64,000 nucleotides of DNA, taken from contig CANHVY010000014.1 in NCBI GenBank assembly GCA_947464185.1, positions 1-64,000 on the forward strand, read 5' to 3'. A model generated the notes under the pieces. It had not been told where the DNA came from. It saw only the letters and a program-made list of their open reading frames with translations, and did not search any database. A program made the translations under genes and the position numbers. Below, piece by piece: positions 1 to 7,315 of the stretch (position 1 is the stretch's first letter; each line of letters begins with the position of its first letter). Source of the DNA: Burkholderiales bacterium. GTDB taxonomy: Bacteria > Pseudomonadota > Gammaproteobacteria > Burkholderiales > Burkholderiaceae_C.

Positions 1-2172
1 CACGTGACGCTGAAGGCGGCCGGCAGCGTGCTGCTGGGCAGCGCGACGGCCACGGGCGTGGACGTGAGCACGGCCACGGGCGGCACGATCAGCATTGACG
101 CTGAGGGTGCGGCGCTGACGATGGCCGGCGACGCCAAGGTCACGGCTGCGGGCAGCAGCGCGAGGCTGAACGCTGCCACGGACGTGACGCTGGGCAACGT
201 GGTGGCCACGAGCGTGAGCGTGGTGGCGGACACGGGTGCGATCGTCAATGCGGCCGGCAGCACGAAGAACGTGACGGCGACGAACCTGCGTCTGCAGGCC
301 GATGACGCGATCGGTGCGGCCGTGCGTCACCTGAGCACGAACGTGACGACGCTGACGGCGCTGAGCACGGGCACGACGACGTCGGGGATCTTCGTCAGCG
401 AGGACAGCGCGCTGACGGTGAGCTCTGTGGCCGTGACCGTCACCGAGTTCATGGCCTCGGCCGGAACGGTCACGGTCAAGGACGAAACCCAGTCGGATCT
501 CGTGGCGCTGGGGGGCGGGGACATCAGGCTCGCCGCTGGCGGCACGGTGACGCTGCAAGACGCCGGAGTTGGAGTTCAAGGCGACAACAAGGCTGTCGTC
601 ACGGACGGGGCCGGGCGCGTGTCCATCGAAAGCGCGACCGGCGCGCTGATCATCGACGCTGCCATCAGCACCGACAGCGGCAGTGTCGATCTGCGCAGCC
701 AGCTCAGCATCATCTGGCAGAGCGGCACCGTCGAAAGCTCGAAGCCCATCCAAGACACCCAGTTGACGATACGGCCGGTCGATTCGAGTCAAGCATTGCT
801 GATTGGAGGCTCGGCTGCGGATACGGGCTGGCGCTTCAGCGCCGATGATCTGATGCGACTGAAGGCGGGCTATGAGGTCGTCATCATCGGCGGCGACAAC
901 CACACGGGCGCTGTGAAGATCGATGGATCTGTCAACGCTCTTTCGTTCGCGAACCCTGTGGAGATCAAGACCGCGGTGGGTGCCTCCGTGGAGATCAAGG
1001 GGGATATCCGGGCCGATTCCCTGCGGGTGGACGGTGACGCACCCGTGAAGATCGTGAATGCCACCTTGACCCTCAGCGAATCGGCAGGCCTGAACATCCG
1101 CGGCAAGGCGGAGTTGTCCGGTGACGTGACCATCAAGGCCTCGTCCCTGTCGTTCGAGGGGGGAACTGGCTCCTTGACTGCGGCGCCCGGTGCCCGGTTG
1201 ACCCTGCTGCCCGAGACCGCAGGACAGACCATCGTCATCGGCAGTGCCGCCGCCGCAGGCGGGGCATCGTTCGCCATGGGCGACCGTGAGTTGAAGGCCT
1301 TGGGTGACGGGTTTGCCAGCATCGAGATCGGCCACTCCGATCGGTCTGCGAACCTTCGCGTGGAAGGCGCCGCCAACTTCAGTGACGCCGTGACCTTGTG
1401 GGGCAAGAGCCTGTCGATGGCAGCAGGCAGTTCCCTGACCAGCACGGCCGATGTGACGGTGATGGCTGCCGGCGATGTGCGGCTGAGCCAGATCAACGCC
1501 GCCGGCCAGACGGTCACCGTGAGGGCGGAAGGCACGGGGTCGACGGTGCAGACCCTCGCCGGGCAGTCGGGGGTGAACATCGTCGCGGCCAATGTGGTCG
1601 TGGAGGGTTTCGGCCCGGTCGATGGCCAGGGCGGGGCGCTCCGCGTCAACAGCGGCCAGGTCAATCTCTTCACCCCCAATGGGATGGTCTTGCGCCAGAC
1701 CCAGACCAACGGCGAGGTTCACTTCCTCGTGATGGTGGACGGCGTCAGCTATCTCCAGGTCGTGAACACCCAACGCGATGCGGTCGCATCGGGCAAGTCC
1801 GTGCTGCCCGCCGTGCAGAGCTCGCAGGGGACCGTCGCTCCTCTGGTGTTGTCCGGCGGGCGGGCATGGGCGCTGAGTGCCGACACAACGCCGACCCTGT
1901 ACCGCACCGCAGCCGCCAGCGGAACCGCTGTGGCGCAGTCCGCATCAGGCTGGTCTCTTGCCCAAGCGCAGCGCTTCGATGCGCAGGTGGCCCGCCTGGC
2001 CAGTGCCGACATCACCTGGACATCCGATTCCACTGCGGCCAGCGATCAGGCCGACGACAGCCTGCACAGCGCTTTCCTGCTGGGGAGCCCGGCGGCACAA
2101 CCGTTGTCCGCCGGCTTGTCCGCCGGACTTGACGCACCCTTCGACTATTGGGTTGAGACCCTGACACTGTGA
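1..2172 (+). CDS. C-terminal part of a giant repetitive surface/secreted protein (5' truncated by window)
   Basis: The reading frame is open from the first base, so only the last 723 residues are seen. The sequence is low in Cys and aromatic residues and rich in Ala, Gly, Thr, Ser and Val in short beta-strand-like phrases, as in beta-helical filamentous adhesins. Two related blocks of about 70 residues (nt 763-978 and 1195-1404) share a pattern of an IG-containing strand, a D-x-L-x-x-L-x-x-G helix-like step and a second I-I/E-IG strand; such blocks occur in giant repeat proteins of Proteobacteria. No LPXTG, autotransporter barrel or RTX nonapeptide is visible. The protein ends with an acidic-aromatic tail, FDYWVETLTL. 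Seven bases separate it from the next gene, and TolC, adaptor and SecA-like genes follow, so I infer it is the exported cargo. Exact family is not established. Confidence 0.75.
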   Translation, partial: HVTLKAAGSVLLGSATATGVDVSTATGGTISIDAEGAALTMAGDAKVTAAGSSARLNAATDVTLGNVVATSVSVVADTGAIVNAAGSTKNVTATNLRLQADDAIGAAVRHLSTNVTTLTALSTGTTTSGIFVSEDSALTVSSVAVTVTEFMASAGTVTVKDETQSDLVALGGGDIRLAAGGTVTLQDAGVGVQGDNKAVVTDGAGRVSIESATGALIIDAAISTDSGSVDLRSQLSIIWQSGTVESSKPIQDTQLTIRPVDSSQALLIGGSAADTGWRFSADDLMRLKAGYEVVIIGGDNHTGAVKIDGSVNALSFANPVEIKTAVGASVEIKGDIRADSLRVDGDAPVKIVNATLTLSESAGLNIRGKAELSGDVTIKASSLSFEGGTGSLTAAPGARLTLLPETAGQTIVIGSAAAAGGASFAMGDRELKALGDGFASIEIGHSDRSANLRVEGAANFSDAVTLWGKSLSMAAGSSLTSTADVTVMAAGDVRLSQINAAGQTVTVRAEGTGSTVQTLAGQSGVNIVAANVVVEGFGPVDGQGGALRVNSGQVNLFTPNGMVLRQTQTNGEVHFLVMVDGVSYLQVVNTQRDAVASGKSVLPAVQSSQGTVAPLVLSGGRAWALSADTTPTLYRTAAASGTAVAQSASGWSLAQAQRFDAQVARLASADITWTSDSTAASDQADDSLHSAFLLGSPAAQPLSAGLSAGLDAPFDYWVETLTL

Positions 2173-2179
2173 GTTCAAT

Positions 2180-3544
2180 ATGCGCATGAAGCAAAGCACG
2201 CTCTCTCGTGCAGCAGTGGCCCTTGGCGCCAGCCTGCTGCTGGGTGCTCTTTTGGGCTGCGGAGGAGGCGGGGGCGGTGTCAGCCCGCCGCCCACGCTCA
2301 GCGGTGAAATCAAGGGCCTTGCGCCCGACGTGAAGCTCATTCTGTCCGTGAATGGCCAGACACAGGAGTTCTCCACGCCTCAGTATGCGCAGCAGCCGCC
2401 GCTCAGTTTCACGCGAAGCTTCATGAACGGCGAGACTTACGCTATCGATGTGGTCAAGCATCCGGCGGGGCAGATTTGTGCCGTACTGAGGGCGCGTACG
2501 GGCGCATTGACCAGCTCTGTCAGCAATGTGCTGGTCGAGTGCCACACCACGCGCCTGAACGATACCGGGATCCGTGGCAGCACTGCACAGCAGACGTCCG
2601 CTTTGGCTCCAGACAGCGGCAGCGGTCGTGATGCCGAGGCCGATCGGCTGACCAAGGTGGGTTCAGGCGCGTTCGGCTTCGACTACAGCAAGGTTTGCTC
2701 CTTGGGCGTCCTCGTGGATTCTGCAGGCCAATGCCCGACCGGCCAGACCTGGGACTGCGTGCGAGACAACGTCACGGGCCTGATGTGGCGGCGCGTGGAT
2801 GTGCCCTTTGCAGGAGCCCCGCCCGTGGCCACTGAATCGTTGTGCGGCCGCGTCAACTGGCGCCTGCCGACTGTGCATGAGCTTCTGTCGATCGTGCATG
2901 CCGGCAAGGACGCTTCTCCTTACTTGGACACCGACTTCTTCAGTGCCGCCCAGCCGGCGACTCCTTTCTTGACGTCGGAGAGCTACCGGGGTGGGACGGG
3001 CGTGCAATGGGCCGTCGACTTCAACAACGGGGGTTCCTCCGGCCAGTTGGTGGTGGGCAGTGCCTCCCGGGCGAGATGGGTGTCCGGCAGTTCCGCCCTG
3101 AACGACCCGGAACCTACGCCCAGCGCGTACTCGACGACGGACATCAATGCCAACTACGTGATCGTCGACACCCAGCGGGAGCTCATGTGGCTTGTGCCCA
3201 AGGCCCTCGCGCAGAGCAATTGGGCTGGAGCACAGACGGAGCTCTCTTCGGTCAACGGTGCCAGCCTCGGAGGGTATGGAGACTGGCGATTGCCCAACCG
3301 CAGCGAACTCGATGCCCTGGCCAACCGAAACTTCAAGACGCCAGCGATGGATCCCAAGGTCAGGGACGCCATCGCCAACGCGGATGCTGCGTCAGTGGTC
3401 TACTGGAGTTCTTCGCCCTGGGTGAGGGACACGGGAAGGGCGTGGGTGGTGGATTTCGCCTATGGAGACATTTCCACAAAACTCAAGACCGAGTCCGCAC
3501 GGCTCATTTTCGTCCGCAACCGGGCGTTCAACGCCGCCCAGTGA
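2180..3544 (+). CDS. DUF1566 (Lcl-like) domain lipoprotein, two domain copies
   Basis: A lipoprotein signal ends in the lipobox LLGC with Cys27, followed by a glycine run, so the 454-residue product should be lipidated and held at the outer or inner membrane facing the periplasm or surface. Two copies of a DUF1566-type module follow, roughly residues 190-300 and 315-450. Each has the family signatures: T/D-x-x-x-x-L-M-W, a WRLP(T/N)xxEL loop, and a later W-(S/A)-V-D-F strand. DUF1566 proteins are often surface lipoproteins with Fibrobacter-succinogenes-major-paralogous-like folds; their function is poorly defined. The gene starts 7 nt after the cargo gene and its stop sits against the TolC start, so it is probably part of the same transcript and could be an anchor or accessory for the surface protein. 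Confidence 0.75.
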   Translation: MRMKQSTLSRAAVALGASLLLGALLGCGGGGGGVSPPPTLSGEIKGLAPDVKLILSVNGQTQEFSTPQYAQQPPLSFTRSFMNGETYAIDVVKHPAGQICAVLRARTGALTSSVSNVLVECHTTRLNDTGIRGSTAQQTSALAPDSGSGRDAEADRLTKVGSGAFGFDYSKVCSLGVLVDSAGQCPTGQTWDCVRDNVTGLMWRRVDVPFAGAPPVATESLCGRVNWRLPTVHELLSIVHAGKDASPYLDTDFFSAAQPATPFLTSESYRGGTGVQWAVDFNNGGSSGQLVVGSASRARWVSGSSALNDPEPTPSAYSTTDINANYVIVDTQRELMWLVPKALAQSNWAGAQTELSSVNGASLGGYGDWRLPNRSELDALANRNFKTPAMDPKVRDAIANADAASVVYWSSSPWVRDTGRAWVVDFAYGDISTKLKTESARLIFVRNRAFNAAQ

Positions 3545-3546
3545 GC

Positions 3547-5151
3547 ATGTGGCGTCCATTGGAGGTGTACAAGACAACCTCAAAGCTAGCGACAGCAGGC
3601 GCCATTTCGGCGGTCTGCTGCGCGTTTGCGGCGGGCCTGGCCGCATCACCCGCAGCGGCGCAGCAGCCTGCTGCCTCGCCTGCAGGCCCTGCAACCGTCC
3701 CGTCCGACGCCGTCGCGAAGCTGGCCATCGAAGATTTTGTCCAGCAGGCGGTGCTGCGTAACGCCACCGCGCAGGCGGTCAGGCTGCAGTCTGAGGCAGC
3801 AGGGCGGCTGGTGGAGGCCGAGCGCGCTTTGTATGACCCTACGCTGGTGGGCGGTGCACGCCGGGAACTCTCGAACAAGCCCCGCACGTTCGAGGAACAG
3901 ACCAGCGGCCTGACCAATGTGGGCAAGGACAGCGCCATCGAACAGTACACCACTGCATCGGCGGGGCTGCGAGGCAAATTGCCGTCGGGAGCCACTTTCG
4001 AGATTTCCCAGGACTTGCGCCGCCGCGCCAGCAATCTGTTGGCCAACGGTGACGTGCGCGAGCACCGGGGAACCTTGACCCTGACCCTTCGTCAGCCCCT
4101 GCTGAAGGGTTCTGGCCGCGCCTCGACCGAGGCGGACCTTCGGGTTGCCGAGAAGGAGCATCAGATCGAGGCTCAGCGGTTCATCAAGCAGATGCAGGAT
4201 GTGGTGACGGACGCTGGCAGCACCTACTGGCAGTCTTTTCGGGCCGAACAAACGCTGCGAATGCGCGAAAGGGCCGTTTCTGTTGCACAGGAACTCAGGG
4301 CTGAGGTGCAAAGGCGCGTGGACGGCGGCATGGCGCCCCGGGTTGAACTCATGGAGGCCGACATCGCTCTTGCGGCACGCCAGGCCGACGTGGTCCGCGC
4401 GCGCCAGCTTGCCGTGGAAGTGCAGGCGCGGGCGAGAAACCTTCTGGCGCTGGATCCCGTGACGCATCCGGCCTGGGTTCTGGTCACCGCAGTGGCCGAG
4501 GCGGCGACCGAGCCTGGCGCACCCGAGCCAGGGCCCGCTGGAGGGCCTCCGGTGGCGATGCTCGGCAACATTCCCGCCTACCAGATCGCTTCGCTTCGCC
4601 TGGAGCAGGAGCAGATCCGTCTGGATCATGCGCAGCGCCAGGAGCGGCCTGACCTCAGCCTGGAGCTCGGGCTCAACCGCAACAGCCTGACCGACGGCTG
4701 GCGAAGCGGCCTGGAAAAGTCCCTGGGCAACCGCCATCCTGGGCACTACATGGGCTTGCTGCTGGAGATGCCGATCAACAACGGTGCGGCGCGCGCACGA
4801 CGCGAGGGGCAGGGCTTGCGGCGCGACGCCGCCAGACTGCAGGCGGAGGCCGAGGCGAAGAATGCCCACAACGAGTGGGCGTCGCGCCGCGGACAGTGGA
4901 CAGCCAGCCTGGACGAGGTCGCCCTGTTGCGAAACGAAGTGCAGGCACGACAGACACTGTCGACCGCAGAGCGCGAAAACTATGCGGCAGGACGGACCCG
5001 GTTGCGTGGCTTGATCGAGGCGCAGGACCGGCTGGACGAGGCCCGTCTGCGCCAGATGGATGCTGCTGTACGCGCACGCGTTGCGGAGATTGCACTGCGT
5101 GCGGCGTCTGGCGAGCTTTTCAGCTTCTTCGGGCTGAAGCTGGCCGATTAG
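3547..5151 (+). CDS. TolC-family outer-membrane efflux/secretion channel
   Basis: The 534-residue product has a signal peptide (cleavage predicted near AAAQQ, about residue 33) and the alternating helical hairpins of OEP/TolC proteins. A VTDAGSTYWQ segment and long Arg/Glu/Ala-rich coiled-coil stretches around residues 190-310 and 400-520 are typical. It would form the trimeric beta-barrel plus periplasmic tunnel that docks on HlyD-type adaptors. The frame is open well upstream into the lipoprotein gene, but the signal peptide places the start at ATG 3547; GTG 3541, which overlaps the previous stop as GTGA, is an alternative giving two more residues. It lies between the lipoprotein and the M50-adaptor gene, so it is likely the outer-membrane exit of the local export machine rather than a drug-efflux channel. 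Confidence 0.85.
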   Translation: MWRPLEVYKTTSKLATAGAISAVCCAFAAGLAASPAAAQQPAASPAGPATVPSDAVAKLAIEDFVQQAVLRNATAQAVRLQSEAAGRLVEAERALYDPTLVGGARRELSNKPRTFEEQTSGLTNVGKDSAIEQYTTASAGLRGKLPSGATFEISQDLRRRASNLLANGDVREHRGTLTLTLRQPLLKGSGRASTEADLRVAEKEHQIEAQRFIKQMQDVVTDAGSTYWQSFRAEQTLRMRERAVSVAQELRAEVQRRVDGGMAPRVELMEADIALAARQADVVRARQLAVEVQARARNLLALDPVTHPAWVLVTAVAEAATEPGAPEPGPAGGPPVAMLGNIPAYQIASLRLEQEQIRLDHAQRQERPDLSLELGLNRNSLTDGWRSGLEKSLGNRHPGHYMGLLLEMPINNGAARARREGQGLRRDAARLQAEAEAKNAHNEWASRRGQWTASLDEVALLRNEVQARQTLSTAERENYAAGRTRLRGLIEAQDRLDEARLRQMDAAVRARVAEIALRAASGELFSFFGLKLAD

Positions 5152-5167
5152 CGCAGCAGCTCAACAC

Positions 5168-7315
5168 GTGAGCGGAACCTTCAGCGAATCCTGGCACCGG
5201 GTCGCCAACGCGCGCCTGGCGCTGCTGCCCACAGTGGCGGTGCACAAGCAGCGCTTTCGCGGCCAGGACTGGTACGTGCTGCGCGACACCTACACGCAAC
5301 GCTTCTTCCGGGTCACGCCCCAGGCCTATGCCTTCCTGGCCCGGTTGGGTTTGCAGCGCACGGTGGAGGAAGTCTGGCTGTCGCTGCTTCGAGACATGCC
5401 CGCCGAGGCTCCCGGGCAGGAGGAGGTGATGCAGCTTCTCGGACAGATGCACCAGTCCAACCTGCTGTACCACGACACACCTTCGGACAGCCAGACCATC
5501 TTCACGCGATACCGCGAGTTCAAGCAGCGCGAGTTCCAGGGCAAGGTGCTCGGATTCCTGTCGATCCGCATCCCCTTGTGGGATCCGAATCGGTGGCTCG
5601 ACTCCCAGCGCGCACTGTCCCACGCGCTGGTCAGCTGGTCCATGGCGGCGGCCTTGCTGGCGCTCCTGCTGGCGGGTGGTGCGACGGCCCTCTCACACAG
5701 CGAGCGTCTTTGGAGCCAGACCGAAGGCCTCTTCGTGCTGGACAACCTTGTCCTGCTGTACCTGTGCATGGCGGTGATGAAGGGCCTGCACGAGCTCGGC
5801 CATGCCCATGTCGTCAAGCGCTTCGGCGGCGAGGTACACAGCTTCGGCGTGATGCTTCTGATGCTGTTGCCTCTTCCCTACGTGGATGCCACGGGTAGCT
5901 GGTCATTCCGGGACCGCCACGCGCGCGCCCTGGTTGGAGCCGCCGGGATCATCGTGGAGCTCGCGCTGGCGGCCCTGGGCGCACTCGTCTGGGCCCACAC
6001 CGGGCCGGGTCTGGTGAACAGCCTGGCCTTCAATGTCATGGTCATCGGCTCGGTGTCGAGCCTGCTGTTCAACGGCAATCCGCTGCTTCGATTCGACGCC
6101 TACTACGTGCTTTCGGACCTGCTTGACATACCCAATCTTTTCCAGCGCGCCGGACAGCAATGGTCCTACCTGGCTGACCGCTATCTGCTGGGGACACCGC
6201 GGCGGGAGTCGCCTGCGCGAGACAGCCGCGAGCGGGCCTGGCTGACGGCCTACGGGTTGCTCAGCTTCGCCTACCGAGTGGTGGTGTTCGCCACCATCTT
6301 GCTGGTGCTTGCGGACTTCTGGCTCGGACTGGCGGTGGTGTTCCTGGCGACCTTGTCGGTGATCGCCGTGTTCATGCCGGCTTCCAAGCTCTGGCGGCAT
6401 CTCCGGGGCCCGGCCACGATGCGTAACCGCCGGCGCGCCGTCAGCGTGGTGGCCGCACTGGTGCTCGCGCCCGTGGTCTTCCTTGCGGCCTGGCCCTGGC
6501 CGGATGCCATACGCGCCCCGGGTGTCGTGGAGGCGATGGAGTTCACCCAGGTGCATTCTGGTGTGGCAGGTCGCCTGGACCGGATTGAGGCGCCGCACGG
6601 CAGCGAGGTGGGGGCCGGCCAGGTCCTCGCGAGACTGAGCAATCCCGAGCTTCAGTGGGAGGTCGATGCCGCGAAAGCTGCTGTGGCCGAGGCCGAGGTG
6701 ATGCGAAACCAGGCGCTGCAGAAGGCTCCTGTCGATGTGGCGGCGCTGGAGCAGCGCATGGCCGCAGCCCGGGACCGCCTGGCCGATCTGCAGGCCCGAC
6801 AAGCCGAGCTGACAGTTCGTGCGAGACATGCCGGTACCTGGTCGGCGGCGACGCTGCACGAGCGCCAAGGCAATTGGGTGCCACGCGGCCAGTTGCTGGG
6901 CGTGTTGGCCAACCCCGGCCGTCTGCATTTCTCGGCCGTGGTGTCGCAGGAACAGGCGGACGCCCTGTTTGCACAGCCCCTTCACGGTGCCGAACTGAGA
7001 CTGAACGGTCAGTCGGGGCAGACGCTTGCGCCGCGCGAACTGGTGTTGGTGCCCTATCAGCGGGAGCGCTTGGCCTCGCCCTCGCTGGGATGGCATGCAG
7101 GGGGCACCGTTCCCGTGCGTCCCGACGACCCCGAGGGTCTGCGAGCCGTCGATTCGTTCTACGAACTGCAGGCTGTGTTGGACGCTGACGATGCACGAGT
7201 GACCGCACTGCATGGGATGACGGGATGGTTGCGTGTGCCGATGCCGCCACGCAGCCTGTTCGAACAGGGCGTTCGGGCGCTGCGCCAGTTGCTGCAAAAG
7301 CGCTACTCGCTGTGA
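5168..7315 (+). CDS. M50-type zinc metalloprotease fused to HlyD-like periplasmic adaptor
   Basis: This 715-residue protein combines three parts. Residues 1-110 form a small soluble domain resembling the PqqD-like or winged domains seen at the front of such proteins. Residues about 145-425 hold several membrane segments with the zinc site HELGH (His208, Glu209, His212) and the second M50 element NPLLRFD with Asp310. Residues about 440-715 form a membrane-anchored adaptor: a half lipoyl motif, a short coiled coil (about 495-545), then a second lipoyl half and barrel region. Related proteins are annotated as peptide zinc metalloprotease or HlyD adaptor. A GTG start is used 16 nt after the TolC stop. 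The stop overlaps the SecA-like start by 4 nt, which argues that both work together. Whether it cleaves the cargo or a regulator, or is only structural, cannot be told from sequence. Confidence 0.8.
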   Translation: MSGTFSESWHRVANARLALLPTVAVHKQRFRGQDWYVLRDTYTQRFFRVTPQAYAFLARLGLQRTVEEVWLSLLRDMPAEAPGQEEVMQLLGQMHQSNLLYHDTPSDSQTIFTRYREFKQREFQGKVLGFLSIRIPLWDPNRWLDSQRALSHALVSWSMAAALLALLLAGGATALSHSERLWSQTEGLFVLDNLVLLYLCMAVMKGLHELGHAHVVKRFGGEVHSFGVMLLMLLPLPYVDATGSWSFRDRHARALVGAAGIIVELALAALGALVWAHTGPGLVNSLAFNVMVIGSVSSLLFNGNPLLRFDAYYVLSDLLDIPNLFQRAGQQWSYLADRYLLGTPRRESPARDSRERAWLTAYGLLSFAYRVVVFATILLVLADFWLGLAVVFLATLSVIAVFMPASKLWRHLRGPATMRNRRRAVSVVAALVLAPVVFLAAWPWPDAIRAPGVVEAMEFTQVHSGVAGRLDRIEAPHGSEVGAGQVLARLSNPELQWEVDAAKAAVAEAEVMRNQALQKAPVDVAALEQRMAAARDRLADLQARQAELTVRARHAGTWSAATLHERQGNWVPRGQLLGVLANPGRLHFSAVVSQEQADALFAQPLHGAELRLNGQSGQTLAPRELVLVPYQRERLASPSLGWHAGGTVPVRPDDPEGLRAVDSFYELQAVLDADDARVTALHGMTGWLRVPMPPRSLFEQGVRALRQLLQKRYSL

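Noticed and set aside
3007..3546. Upstream extension of the TolC frame into the lipoprotein gene
   Set aside because: Gln/Arg-rich translation without similarity; a signal peptide begins right after ATG 3547.
7225..7311. Longer start for the SecA-like gene
   Set aside because: The GTG at 7312 overlaps the previous stop by 4 nt and gives a better fit; upstream residues do not match SecA.
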